Assembly: GCA_916700875.1 (NCBI GenBank)
Contig: CAKAKS010000067.1
Span: forward strand, 11,187,591 to 11,251,590
Length of the DNA: 64,000 nucleotides
Reading direction: 5' to 3'
Origin: Sebastes aleutianus
Lineage: Eukaryota > Chordata > Actinopteri > Perciformes > Sebastidae
Of this stretch, positions 36,651 through 48,665 are shown one piece after another (within the stretch, counting starts at the first letter, position 1; every line of letters begins with the position of its first letter). The notes under the pieces were generated by a model. The model had not been told where the DNA came from, did not search any database, and saw only the letters and a program-made list of their open reading frames with translations. The position numbers and the translations under genes were made by a program.

Positions 36651-37339
36651 CTTTTATTGCTCCACATATACTGTAAAAATGTGCTGCTTTTATAAATTGT
36701 TATTACAACTACTTCTTCCTCTAACTGAAGGCAGGGGATCATAAAAACAGTTCTAAATTTAGATTATTATCAAGGGAATAAAGCTCCTTTTAGTGAGATA
36801 GTATTTTAGGCAGGTGATCTTGCTGTAGCACCTCTTCACTTGTCTGTATCAATAAGAATAAATAAATAAAAAGAATACCTCGCCCTGTGACAGTCTAGTC
36901 TCAAGTGGGCTGATCGAACACCTGCTCTGAGGCTAAATGTTTTACAATGTGCTTTGAAGAAAAATGAAAGAAAAAGTTGAAATGAAAAGTGAAATGATTA
37001 GCAGGGCGTTTGGTACAATATTTGAGGCTGTTGAATATAATTCACTGAGGTTGGTGTCACTCAGATCATTGGATTCATTGGAGACTTGACTTTCACAACA
37101 AGACAAAGAGTCTACAACTATAGCTGCTCTGTGAGCACAACAATGTCTTGAGCTAAATGCTAACATCAGCTAATATGCTCACAGTGGCAATCTTAACATG
37201 TTTAACAGATATAATGTTTACTATGTTCACCCTCTTAGTCTAGTGTTTCAGCATGTTAACATGTGCTATACTTATAAGCTAACATTGGCATGCTAGCAGT
37301 ACTAACATGCTGCTGTTTAGTAGGTATAGACAATAGATT

Positions 37340-37795
37340 GTAGGCTATATAAGAAGTGGACGTAGTCACCGTGACGTCACCAAAGTACAACCAAATGCTG
37401 AATAAGACCACTTTAAGTGCCTAAAATGTTCCAGTTAACTTTCATGAACTGAAAACACACTGTGAAAGGGTTAAAGTTCAAAGATGACGACACGGACAAC
37501 TCATACCCTGCTTTATGGTCTATTTGACTCTAAATGGGACCATAATTTACTAAATGAACATCATGCTGTATTGAAAAAGACTTGAAACTAGAGATTGAGA
37601 CCATAAACTCATGTTAACAATGTTTACTGAGGTAATAAATCAAGTGAGAAGTAGGGTCATTTTCTCATAGACTTCTATACAATCAGACTTCTTTTTGCAA
37701 CCAGAGGAGTCGCCCCCTGCTGGCTATTAGAAAGAATGCAAGTTTAAGGCACTTCAGCATTGGCTTCACTTTTCAGAGCGGGAGGTTGCCGCCTG
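37340..37795 (+). repeat. Interspersed repeat, direct copy at 52080-52555
   Basis: It shares long near-identical stretches with 52080-52555, including AAATGGGACCATAATTTACT, GAAACTAGAGATTGAGACCA and AGTCGCCCCCTGCTGGCTAT. Both copies are in plus orientation, 14.7 kb apart, on either side of ApoD genes A and B. Confidence 0.88.
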
Positions 37796-38269
37796 GTATA
37801 GACCGGACCAGTATCGCATCATCAAGCAGCAATCGCCGAGGCCGTTCAGGGCTGATGGGAATGTGATCTGTTTTTGCAGGTATTTGGTAACAAAACAAAG
37901 TATATGACAAATTGAAATGTTGACCTGATGATGATGATGTTAGAACAAAAAGATGAAAAGTTAATCACCAAAGGTATTACAATTCATCCTGAGGGGATCA
38001 TGACTGTCTGTACCAAATTGCATGGTAGCCTAATCCATCTACAGTTTTTCACTTAAAACTACAAATGTCAATATATAGTATATCTGTACAAATTAATCCA
38101 TCTGATAGTTGTTGAAATATTTTAATCTGCACCAAAGTAGTGGACCGACCAATCCTAATCCATCCAAAAAACACTTTAACAATCTACTGTAGTTATAACA
38201 ACAGCACTTCAATAATCTAACCTGTCAATCATCTCTTTTTCTGCCAGAGGCCTCTTTAAACACAAGATG

Positions 38270-38409
38270 TGAACAGGTGCCAATTCTCACACAACTTTCT
38301 CAAAACAGCCTCACATGTAAATGTGAAGGAGGGGCTGCAGGAGCACATGTCACTGATCTATAAAAACACCAGCAAAACTCCCGAAGTCCACTGCTACCCG
38401 GTAATACAG
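38270..38409 (+). promoter_or_regulatory. Promoter and 5' UTR exon of ApoD gene A
   Basis: TATA box TATAAAAA at 38359-38366 predicts a start near 38390. A tiny non-coding exon ends at 38409 (ATACAG then GTAAGC), and the coding exon starts at 38514. Upstream blocks GAACAGGTGCCAA (38271-38283) and GGAGGGGCTG (38328-38337) recur in the same order before gene B. Confidence 0.75.
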
Positions 38410-38527
38410 GTAAGCAAGTGGCAGGTGTGATGCTCCCCTTTTTCTCCACCAGTCTGTTTTTCTCTCTTTCTAAAATCATAATAACTAAACTGTCTTTTTT
38501 TTGTACTCTACAGGTTGTGAAGAAAAG

Positions 38528-40397
38528 ATGAACGCCATCCAGGTGATTACCCTCACTCTGCTGTCCGTTCTGGCGGCTAACGCTCAGGTCATCTCACCAG
38601 GAAGATGCCCCAAGCCTGCTGTTCAGGAGAACTTTGATGCTGCCAGGGTGAATATGTTTACTTTAATATATTCTGTAGGGAAACAAGGCTACACTTCTGT
38701 TTCATTTTCTTTCATTTAAATTCCAGAAGTTAACAAATTAGGCCTTCCAGGGCGACCATTTGTCCCACTAAAACACTTAATGCCTTAAGATTCTGCAGCT
38801 CCTCATCAACAACAACAACAACTTAATCTTATGCTCTTGTGTTCCTTCTGCCTCCTCTGCTGCAGTATCTTGGTAAGTGGTACGACATCCAGAGACTGCC
38901 TCACACCTTCCAGAAGGGCGAGTGCTGCACTGCCACCTACAGCCTGAAGAGCCCCGGAGTGGTTGGTGTCCTCAACAGTGAGCTGCTGTGAGTACGCAGC
39001 CTGTAACAGTTACATTTGTAAAGAAGTCTAACTCTGGTAGTAAAAATATTAGCTCAAACAATATATTTTAAATATATTCCTTCCAGTAAATGACTCTAAA
39101 TTACATTTAATCAAGTGCTGTACTTTTTATTTGTAGTTTGTGAGTAGTTTACTTGAGTTAGTTTACTTATTTTTTACTCCAATACATTAATTGACAGTTG
39201 GAGTTACTTTTCAGATTAAGATTGTATAAACAAACCACATGATCAGTTTCATAGAATATGATACTGTGCAGTAGATTAAACTATCCAACAGTATATAAAG
39301 TACAGCTTTCACAGTAAAATGCTGCTTACATGTTTAAGCATCAGTAACAATATCACAATAATATAATATATATAATGATATAACTCTCTGAAAGGGATCA
39401 TTCTGCCCAACAAGTACTTTTACTTTAATACTTTAACTATATTTTGCTGTTAATACTTTTGTACCGTTACTTAAAGGATCAGTGTGTAACATTTAGGGGG
39501 ATATATTGGCAGAAATGGAATATAATATTAATAACTATGTTTTCTTTAGTGAATAATCACCTGAAAATAAGAATTGTTGTGTTTTCGTTACCTTAGAATG
39601 AGCCGTTTATATCTACATAGGGAGCGGCTCCTCTTCACGGAGCCGGCCGCCATGTTTCCACAGTAGCCCAGAACGGACAAACAAACCAAACACTGGCTCT
39701 AGAGAGAGACATTCTTGCTTTCACGTCGGCCAACAAAGTTCTTCAACACGCTTGGCACACGGGAGAAGTTTCAGTCAGTAGCAATCTGATGCCGACAAAT
39801 CCTACACACTGCACCTTTAAGTTAAATCTTGAAGGTTGGATTTTTACTTGTAACAGAGTTATATTATGAGTACTTCTTCCACCACTGGCTGCTTGTGTAA
39901 ATGATTATAATTGTATTTTTTTTGTTTCTTTTAGCTCTGATGGGACCATTAGCACCATCAGTGGCTCTGCCATGGCTAAAGACCCCTCTGAGCCCGCCAA
40001 GCTGCAGGTCTCCTTCTTTGAGTGTAAGGACATCTAATTCATTACAAACCTGGAACGATTACTATTCAAACACTTTAAATTGCAGTTGAGCGTCGTCTCT
40101 AATGATTCCGTAGATGTAGAAATATAAAACTTCTCCTGTCCCTTTCCATCTCCAGTCGCCCCCTCTGCACCTTACTGGGTGCTGTCCACCGACTACGACA
40201 ACTACACTCTGATCTACAGCTGCACCGACCTCGGCGTGCTGCATGTTGAGTTTGCCTGGATCATGAGCAGAGAGCCCACCCTGCCCGAGGAGACCCTGGA
40301 GGAGCTGCACAGCACCCTGTCCTCCATCGGAGTCAAGGTGGACAAGCTGCTCACCACCGACCAGGACGCAGCTTACTGCAGCGCCATGAACCAGTAA
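38528..40397 (+). CDS. apod: Apolipoprotein D-like lipocalin, gene A
   Basis: Four coding exons: 38528-38647, 38866-38987, 39935-40023, 40156-40397; 573 nt, 190 aa. A signal peptide (about 1-19) precedes QVISPGRCPKP. The lipocalin GxW motif is YLGKWY at 41-46, and the second signature WVLSTDY is at 118-124. Four cysteines match the two human ApoD disulfides: C27 with C133, and C60 or C61 with C185; an adjacent extra Cys makes a CC pair at 60-61. One N-glycosylation sequon is seen at N126; the human N45-type site after the second Cys is lost. ApoD is a secreted carrier of small hydrophobic ligands such as arachidonic acid and progesterone. Gene A lies tail-to-tail with B, its closest relative: both share RxPTLxEETxEELHS near the C-terminus. 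Which teleost ApoD subtype it is cannot be fixed without a tree. Confidence 0.95.
39471..39820 (-). mobile_element. TTAA-flanked MITE (family 1) in intron 2 of ApoD gene A
   Basis: The 350-bp element is bounded by TTAA: GTTAC-TTAA-AGGATCAGTGTGTA on the left, and CTACACACTGCACCT-TTAA-GTTAAATC on the right. It splits a CCACCACTG-type element (about 39100-39889). The uninterrupted form ACATAAGTAAGATTTTGA is seen at about 20735, so this is a clear insertion into a single TTAA-like site. Confidence 0.9.
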
Positions 40398-40492
40398 ACA
40401 GACCAAGATAGACCTGATGAAGTCTAAAGGCCTGCAGACGGATGTGTGGTGCTTGTGATTGTTCTTCTCACTGTATGTCTCAAAGTCAATGC

Positions 40493-40498
40493 AATAAA
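40493..40498 (+). terminator. Poly(A) signal of ApoD gene A
   Basis: AATAAA lies 96 nt after the stop codon of gene A, in the context GCAATAAACTT. Confidence 0.8.
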
Positions 40499-40667
40499 CT
40501 TATTTAAACTGCAGTGCAGGTGTTGGTGTCTTTTCTGTGGTGGTCCGATTTATACAGCATTGATAATTGATTAACTGTTTTTTACCTTTGCTGTCACGTT
40601 TTTGCCTCTTTGGTTAATGAGTTTATGCTCTGATAGCCAGAATGTTTTTGTCAGTAATCTGCACATA

Positions 40668-40825
40668 TCATGGGGAGCGGCTCCTCTTCACAGAGCCGGC
40701 CGCCATGTTTCTACAGTAGCCCAGAACGGACAAACAAACCAAATACTAGCTCTAGAGAGAGCCATTCTTGTTTTCACGTCGGCCACTGTAGTTCCACAAA
40801 ACACGCTTGATAACTTGTCTAAAGC
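40668..40825 (-). mobile_element. Partial TTAA-MITE (family 1)
   Basis: It contains GGGGAGCGGCTCCTCTTCAC, GCCATGTTTCTACAGTAGCC and ACGGACAAACAAACC in the same order as 39610-39690. Both ends are missing. Confidence 0.75.
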
Positions 40826-41012
40826 GCATATTTAACAGCTAATTTAATATGCTGTTAAATGTACAGTAACAGTAGCTATTCTCATTTGTAAATGATTAGT
40901 CCTTACCGGATCTTTTACTGTCTATTTACAGTTGTAAACAAATTATAAGAGGTATGTTTTTGTGTATAAATAGTAACAAATAATCTTTTTTGGTTGTTAA
41001 ATGAAGAGAAGA

Positions 41013-41272
41013 GGGGGCTGGAGTCGATCCCAGCTGACATTGGGTGAAGGCGGGGTACACCTGGACAGGTCTCCAGACTATCAACACATAGAGACAGACA
41101 CCTACGGGCAATTAACCTAACCTGCATGTCTTTGGACTGTGGGAGGACACCGGAGAACCTGGAGAAAACCCACGCTAACAACATGCAAACGCCACACAGA
41201 AGGGCCCCAAGCTGGGATTGAACCTGCAACCCTCTTCCTGTGAGGCGGCAGACCACTGCACCACCGTGCCAC
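41013..41272 (-). mobile_element. tRNA-like SINE family repeat
   Basis: On the minus strand it begins GGCACGGTGGTGCAGTGGTC, has a B-box-like GGTTCAATCCCAG, then GGCGTTTGCATGTTG and CCTCCCACAGTCCAAAGACA, and ends GGGATCGACTCCAGCCCC. This is one of the most widespread repeats in fish genomes. It gives rise to a spurious frame on the minus strand. Confidence 0.8.
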
Positions 41273-41279
41273 CAGCTCT

Positions 41280-42980
41280 GACTCCAAAAGTCCCTAAATC
41301 CAGCGAGAAAGAGCCGCTCCCCTACAATTATCATTGTGAACGTAAACAACAAACATGGCTATTTAGTAGCAGTAGTAGTTAGTACTTACAGCTTTCAGGC
41401 TAGCAGCTTGTGGAAGATCATTTCATTCGAGTCGAATGAAATGATTGGACGGGCTTAATACAGTCCTGTGACAGCCACAGATAACAGATTTTATTCTCTT
41501 TTTATTGCAGAGCATTTGATTTATTGATTGCTGTTGGGATGTAATGGGAATTTCAACAAATATGACAAAAATGTATTTGAACAACGCTACCAACCATACC
41601 TCTAATGTAAAGTTAACAAGTACTGTTTACATTACATCTGTCACTGTCATCGTCTAGTCTTGCTGTTTAACACCTCACACCTTTTTCTACTTTGATGACT
41701 GATGCTTCCTATAAGCACATAATACAATCATTCAACAATTAATTGATGTAACAATCATCTGTGTACTTAAACTCGTCAGATGTTAGTGTCTTTGAATCCT
41801 ATGAATAACTACCAACACCATATGTGCAGCCCGTTCTCATTCCCAGGACATCAGATACTGACACTTTGTCACCACTGGCGCAGTTTGCGTTGGTTCAGGG
41901 GGCTCACTGAACCCCCTAGAAATGCTTCTATATTTTTTTATAATAACGTAGAACTAATACATTATTGTAATGATGAATAATATCAACCTTGTTGTGTCTT
42001 CTTATTGACGGAATAAGAAACCAACAAGATAAGAAGATAGATTTGTGGTCTCTTTTTATTTACTTATAGCCAAATAGCATTGGACACACTCTGTCCACAC
42101 ACTGTTAAATATGCACCTTCTGTTACGCCATGTAAATAAACCACGTATCAGCTGTGTGGTCATGATCAGAGACTAGAGATGTAACCACTTGGATGGGCGA
42201 GTAGTAGCCTACTTGCTATCTTTCGGCGTCTGTGTTATTTAAACAGAAAACAAGTTTAATACTGCGATATTTACTGAAAATAACATAAAATACAGCCAAT
42301 AGTAGCCTAAATTTCACGTGATCTCCCTCCAGCCTGCTGCCTCCTTATTTAGGTGTTTGTAGTGAAATGAGGATGCATCGTAAAGATAACTCCTCATTTC
42401 AACTTCAGGAATCAACAGTTCCTCGTCCGTTTCAGCGCTTTCAAAAGGAGCAAGAGGAATAAATAGAAACAGGGCATCCGACAAAAGTTCAGCTCAAAAC
42501 TGCACGCTGCGCAGAGCTTCGCTGCTCGCGGCCAGTTAGTTCATTCCGTTAGAAAACAATGCAATCAAACTGATTTTGTCACTGACGCTCGCTCACATCG
42601 CATTCTGTTTGGAGACTGTAATATATAGGCATCCCAATACATTAGACCTCTCTGCGTTGTATACATTACATTCCCTCTAGATTTTTTGTGTGAACCCCCA
42701 ACCTTGAAGTTCAAACTGCGCCTATGTTTGTCACGCCCCTCGGCGTGTGATACCGATGCACAAGGCACCCTTCAACATGTGTATGAGATGCACCGCGCTT
42801 TCAGGTAACTGCATGTAAACCCATCCATGTGAATATTAAACGGTCAGAGAAAGTGGTCGGGGAGTGTGGTGATGTACTTTAAAGAGTAAAAATTTGAGTT
42901 GTTGTACTTATTTGCCTTGTAGTTCAGAACAAGCCCTGTAGGTCTAAAGACAAAAACACACCACAACATGTATTTCTTTC
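41280..42980. other. Intergenic between convergent ApoD genes A and B
   Basis: No exon. Two partial family 2 element remnants are seen (41827-41870 CCGTTCTCATTCCCAGGA and 42725-42800). The remainder is AT-rich and featureless. Confidence 0.5.
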
Positions 42981-42986
42981 TACAGG

Positions 42987-42992
42987 TTTATT
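42987..42992 (-). terminator. Poly(A) signal of ApoD gene B
   Basis: AATAAA on the minus strand (ACAATAAACC), 125 nt beyond the gene B stop codon. Confidence 0.75.
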
Positions 42993-43116
42993 GTAATGAT
43001 TTTGCACAACGTGTCGACAGGGCGAGGCACACCACACACTTCATACAGTAGTGTGTTAACATGTCACAGATCCTTGTCTCACAGTCCTGTAGAGGCTGAA
43101 ACAGGAGTGTCTCTGT

Positions 43117-44981
43117 TTACTGCATGGCGCTGCAGTAAGTCTCATCCTGGATGGTGGGGACCATCTTGTCCACATTGACTCCGATGGAGGACAGGATGCT
43201 GTGCAGCTCCTCAACGGTCTCCTCAGACAGGGTGGGCTCTCTGCTCAGGATCCAGGACAGCTCGATGCGGAACAGGCCGTAGTCGGCGCAGCCGTAGACC
43301 AGAGAGTGACCCTCGTAGTCGCTAGACAGCACCCAGTAGGGACCAGGGGGAGATCCTGCAGCAGAGACAAGTAGGAGAGTCAAAGCTGCTGCAATATTAA
43401 ATACACAAGTTACTACTCAGACTGACTGACTGAATATATTTGTAATGAATTAGACTTCTTTACCATTGAAGGAGACCTGCAGCTTGGCAGGCTCAGAGGG
43501 GTTCTTGACCTTAGCAGAGCCGACGATAGAATTAATGCTTCCATCGTCACTAAAAAAAGGAGATAAAACATAAACACAAATTAATTAAGTCATGCATTTC
43601 CTTTCACTTCTAGGTCTTTGTCTAATTTTTGAAGTTTCGATGCATCGCATATCCTACCACCATACATTTGAAACAGTATAAAAGATCAGTTTGTGATCCT
43701 TTGTATTCATGGGGCAGGAATTTTGGCCGAGGACACTCAATAAACCTGATGTATAAAGGTAAAAAGAAATGTGTACAATGTGGCTTTAAAAAGGCAATAG
43801 AAATACACAGTCTTTGTGCCCTGTGAGGAAACACCTCCATCACAGAGCTGTTTATTGTGGAGTTACACACTAATTTAGAGGATAAAAAGACTGTTCATTT
43901 GCTCTGAAAATTATTATTTCAAACACGACGATAGAGTAATTGTGGTTCCAAAAATATTGAGTTCAAGCAGTACTTTTAAAAAAGGAATATATATTCAAAC
44001 CCTCAAATCTAAAATGTAGACATTTAGGCAGCATGTATAGTGCTGGACACTCAGGTGAGCTTCTCTGAAAATACAGAGTATATTTTCAAGAGATGCTCAC
44101 AGAAACGTAGTGGCCTCGGTGTCAGTCAGCAGATTTTAGAATTAGTGTACAATACTATTATTGAAAGTGTTTTAACCTTTCACCTTCCTGCCTGGTATGG
44201 TCGCCTAAACTGTAGATGTAAGAATAAACTCTCTAGGATTGTGTCAATGGCAAGCAAAATAGTTGGTAAACCCCAAAAGCCCTAGACTCAACTTTTTACA
44301 GAAAGGACGAGGAAGAAAGTGAGGGGTATCCTGGCAGTTGGCTCTCATCCTCATCCTCTCTTCAGCCATTTTGATCTCTTGAGCTCCAGGAGGCGCTATA
44401 GAGTCCCTCTGACTGAGCAGATCTTAGCCACAGACACTGACATGAACTGTTTTAATGTGTAACACAACCTGCCTAGGTATCTGTTTTTTACTAACTGCTC
44501 TCTGGTTTTTGTCTGTTTATTTAAATGTTGTTTCCTGTGTTTGGTGAGCCGAAGACAAATTTCCACACTGGTGGACAATAAAGATTTATTGTGTATTGTA
44601 CTCACAGCAGCTCGCTATTGAGGACCCCGAGGACTCCGGGACTCTTCTGGCTGTAGGTGGCAGTGCCGCACTCGCCTTTCTGGAAACTTGTTGGCAGCTT
44701 CATGATCTCATACCACTTACCAATGTACTGCAGAGCAAACACAGGACTTCACACACAGAAAACTAGGAGAACTCAACATTTAATTGTCGCAAAACAGGCT
44801 TGATTCTCATGCTATACATAACATGAATTAGTAGCAAAGGAAAGACAAGTTTAGTATTCACCCTGGTAGCATCAAAGTTGGCCTGAACAGCAGGTTTGGG
44901 GCATTTGCCGAACTTCAACACCTGAGCGCTGGCTGCCAGGACAGACAGCAGAGTCAAGGAAATCACCTGCATGGCCTTCAT
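43117..44981 (-). CDS. apod: Apolipoprotein D-like lipocalin, gene B
   Basis: Four coding exons, minus strand: 44862-44981, 44606-44727, 43464-43549, 43117-43355; 567 nt, 188 aa. The start MKAMQVISLTLLSVLAASAQ is a signal peptide close to that of gene A. GxW motif YIGKWY at 41-46; second signature WVLSSDY at 117-123. Cysteines C27, C60, C132 and C184 fit the two lipocalin disulfides, without the extra Cys of gene A. A sequon N109-G-S lies just before the YWVL strand; the human N45-type site is absent. The barrel loop after the second signature differs (EGHSLVYGCADYG against DNYTLIYSCTDLG in A), which would change the mouth of the ligand pocket. Exon sizes 120 and 122 are identical to gene A, so A and B are an inverted tandem pair. 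Intron 2 holds a LINE fragment reaching almost to the exon 2 donor. Confidence 0.95.
44040..44595 (+). mobile_element. LINE 3' end in intron 2 of ApoD gene B
   Basis: Plus-strand frames encode the C-terminus of a reverse transcriptase-type ORF2 (YNTIIESVLTFHLPAWYG, then, past a stop at 44284, a frame with VRGILAVGSHPHPL-like text). The 3' end reads CCACACTGGTGGACAATAAA. A relative of the same 3' end is at 48605-48660. The element is antisense to the gene and stops about 10 nt from the exon 2 donor. Confidence 0.85.
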
Positions 44982-45134
44982 CTTGTCACGACGACCTGCA
45001 GAGAACAAAACACACAGCAGCACCATTATTATTGAGCTTTACATCCGGAGGTTGCTCCAGAAGGATAATATTTGAAGGTTAACCCCAAGAGGAAAGAGCA
45101 GGAGATGTGAGCTGGAAGGCTGCAGTCTGCTCAC

Positions 45135-45300
45135 CTGTATGTGATCAGTGTTGCGTGCAGGACATTCACATTTGAGGGTCTTTTATAGATCGGAGGACTC
45201 GTAGTTTCATTATTGATCACATTCCTCAGCCCCTCCTCTTACATGTGCACATGTAAAAACGTGGAGGAGGTGGAGTGAGTGTGAGAGTTGGCACCTGTTC
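45135..45300 (-). promoter_or_regulatory. Promoter and 5' UTR exon of ApoD gene B
   Basis: On the minus strand TATAAAAG is at 45180-45187; the short leader exon ends at 45135 (ATACAG then GTGAGC) and joins the coding exon at 44995. Blocks shared with gene A in the same order: GAACAGGTGCCAA at 45288-45300, CACATGTAA at about 45247-45255, and GGAGGGGCTG at 45227-45236. Confidence 0.75.
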
Positions 45301-45319
45301 AAACACCTTCTGATCTTTT

Positions 45320-48270
45320 GTAGGAGTAAATCTCATTCATTCCTCTCTGTCCATTCAGAGATGCCAACTTCTTTTACAGCATCATCTTTTTCAAGAGGAA
45401 CCTTGGCTAAAAACAAGCAATATAAATGTGAAAATTACAAGCAAGATGAATAATGAACACAAACGAGATCCAAAACATCTTAGTTTATCTCAGTGCTCCA
45501 GTACACAGTAAACCAGGCTCAAAGCAGCCAAACAGATATCCTGTGAACTAAAGAAATGCATTTTTCATGTTGTGGACTTAAGAGGCCACATTTTCCCATC
45601 TTAGGTTTGGCTGAGATTAAAATTAGCCTCTGCTTATTTACATAGCTTAAATATTTTACATTTTCTCCCCTAAAATCGTGATCCTAGAGATAATTTGTAT
45701 GCCATTCGTGTTAGTGTGAGAAATTATTAAAGAGATAGTTTGACACTTTGGGAAATGTGCTTACTTCTTGCAGAGAATTAGTTATATTAGTTTGCCTGGT
45801 AAATATGAAGCTACAGCAAACATCTGGTAAGCTTAGCTTGAGCTTTGCATAAAGACTGGCAGCCCGATCTGATCTCACCAAACAGCGTATGATTGACACG
45901 GTAATTTGTAAGTAATTTCCTGTGCAATAACAACGCCGTTGTTGTTTTTTGGCGTGTCATGTGTACGCCATGTAGTCTGTACTGACTGCAATGCAAACAC
46001 ATCCGTAGAGTAAAAAGTGAGAGAGACATGCTGGGTGGAGGTGGATGGGTCCACAGCACTTTCAACCAGGTGACTGCTGTTTGAGACCGGTGTTTAGAGT
46101 TATTTTAAGTTATGTTAGTGACATGTTTTCCGTTCTCTCACCAGATTTCACAATGCCGGCATCGGTGTCACAAACCTTCTCATTTTACAGTTAAACAGTA
46201 CATTACAAGATGATTCTCAAAACATATGAGGGAGAAATAGGCATTACAGTAACAGAATATTGATTCATATTTGATCAGAGTTCGTGAGTGATGACAGCCG
46301 GCTCTCATAGACGGCAGATGGACAGCGGACCTCAGATCAGCTCTTACTGCTTGTTTTCCTCAGTCTGTGAAATCTTGCAGATGCCGTTAGGACCACCGGA
46401 GGACACAGAGGCACATGATTTTTTTCAGGTTACCTGTTTCATGTACTACTGTCACGATATAGCGACCGTTTTATAAAAATAACTTTTTTTAATCATATTT
46501 GCTCCGATCTCGCCTACTTCAGCTTTAATACTGTATTCCATTTCTGCTAATATATCCCCCTAAAAGCTACACACTGCAGCTTCAAGAAAGCAGTAGTTGT
46601 TATGTTTAAATAAACAGGGTTAATGTCTGTTAGCAATGGCGTTGGCCTTTTTACTAAGAATTACATTAAAAGAAGACGTTCTGGTTCTTATCACCAACAA
46701 CAAACAACATGCACATTTCTCTCCACTGTTACCAGCATCAGTCTTTCAATCTCCAAACATTAGGGCAGTCTCAAGTGAACATTTACTGCATCTTCCTGCT
46801 TTTAGGCGTGCATACCGCAGGTTCTCTTAGTGTTTACTAAATCACACAGGTGAGAAAGATTAATTGAGCACAGGTGCATCTGGTTTTCTTGACGCTCTCT
46901 CAGCAGCTCTCTCTGCCTCTGGATTCACTTTTAATCCTGCTTTTACAAGAGAGCTGCGAGGGCCTTGGAAACCACTTTGCACTGGAAATGGGTTGGAGGG
47001 CTGAAGTAGTCCGGGGAGGTTTATCAACATGGAGAAAACAGAATCAGACAAGGAGCTGCAGGACACAAAATGCTCATTAAAAACATTCAACATTTAGATA
47101 TTATTATAAGCAGCAATAGAGGCATTAGAAAGATGGTCACTGCAGTATATTGTGATAAACAACAGCTTCAGTTGAATTTTAATTAGTTTATTATTACTTT
47201 CAATGCATTATCTACATCCTGAGTTTGTCATGTTTGGTCTGGTAATGTATTAGAGAATAAAACTGTTGTTTTATGATAATTTAAGTCTGTTTTCATACAG
47301 TGGTTTCACAGCAGAAATTATGTTTACCTCCTTAAGAAAAGTGTTTTTTGAAGCTCCGTCCAAAACATTCAGAGGCAGATGTGTCTTTTGTGTTTTAGTT
47401 TGTCAGAGATGAAAAGATCAACCTTGGGGGCATTTATTTTTTAATAATTCAAGCAGCAGGTTTATCCATACTACATACAAATTCTATACAGTATATACTA
47501 CATACTAATTTTAATAGTAGACTTTTCTAGCAGTTAGCTTTGGATGAATGGAAAGTCAAAAAATGTAATTTAGCGGTTGTATCGATCTTCGGTCGATCGA
47601 GTTGTTGCATTTTTTAGTCAAAACAAAGAGGGTTTTCACCTGAGAAATGACCTCTGACCTCCAATGTGACACATTCTCAGGCATGTTTGAACAAAACCAT
47701 GAAAATATTGGCAATGGGATTGTTATCTTTGTTAAAGGATAACCATATACTGTATCAGCTTAACCAAACAGTCACTGTGGCGATAACACTAACCAGTTAA
47801 TGGACAATGAGGAACGTATTATTTGTTTCATGAAGGCATAACTGTTATATAAAATCTAGTGTATTAATTGTGATGTAATAATTGTAAAGTGTAATGATAA
47901 AATACATATAATTATTAATTAATATTTAAAATATGTGTTCTATGGAGCATGAGATGCTTAAATCTGCACTATAACCTTTTAGAAAGAGCTTACAACAGGA
48001 GTTCAGGGTGTCGGTGTGTCTGTGGTCAGTATTTAAATTTATTTATAAGCAGGTTTGCAGGTTCCAATTAGTTGTTTTTTTGAGCGACCGTAAAAGAAAT
48101 CTGCACTTAATGTCCAACAGGCTGAAAACATCCTCTTCAAGGCAGAACAAAGTCAAAGTTTTTTCTAATAGCAAAAATGTCTGTAGTGTATGACAACTAC
48201 ATCTATTCAAAAAGTAGAGTTTCTGAGATAATTTTATTGATAAATAACTGTACTGTGGCTAGGAACAAAA
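45320..48270. other. Intergenic upstream of ApoD gene B, no gene seen
   Basis: It contains a partial copy of the 6735 repeat (about 45725-45860) and a family 1 MITE end at about 46520-46588 (TATATCCCCCTAAAAGCTAC). Short frames at 46636-47093 on both strands show no family resemblance. Confidence 0.5.
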
Positions 48271-48279
48271 GTAGACTGT

Positions 48280-48665
48280 CCAGAAATTACAAACATGGCC
48301 AGTAAAATTATTGAGGAAGAGCAAAAACAACTGGATGTGTATCTAAAACACAGGTGAAACAAAAAGCCTGTGTCTGATGCTGTTCCTCCTCTTTTTAAAG
48401 AATTTATAAAACGGCACTTGGAAAGACGCTATAGATCGGCTGCGGCAACCAAGAACATTTTCAAAAAGTCTGTCATACCAAATGCAATAACTTTACTAAA
48501 TTCGTAAACACCATTCACACTGGGAGCATGTCCGTTATTGTTATCTGTATTGTGCATGATGTGATATTTATTTTATGTATTGTGATTTACTATGATGTGT
48601 TTTAACCAACCTGTGACGCCGAAGGCAAATTTCCACATTTGTGGACAATAAAGATTATTAATTAT
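48280..48665 (+). mobile_element. LINE 3' end
   Basis: A decayed reverse-transcriptase tail (frame with FIKRHLERRYRSAAATKNIF) is followed by GCCGAAGGCAAATTTCCACA and TGTGGACAATAAAGATTATT. The last part matches 44540-44590. AT-rich (ATT)n runs follow. Confidence 0.8.

Noticed and set aside
40915..41352. 145-aa minus-strand frame between ApoD A and B
   Set aside because: It lies over a common SINE-like repeat.
43622..43870. Frames in ApoD gene B intron 2 as an extra gene
   Set aside because: No domain, no splice context, and adjoining LINE sequence.
44040..44285. Independent 81-aa gene in the ApoD B intron
   Set aside because: The protein text is the C-terminal part of a LINE ORF2 followed by a LINE 3' end.
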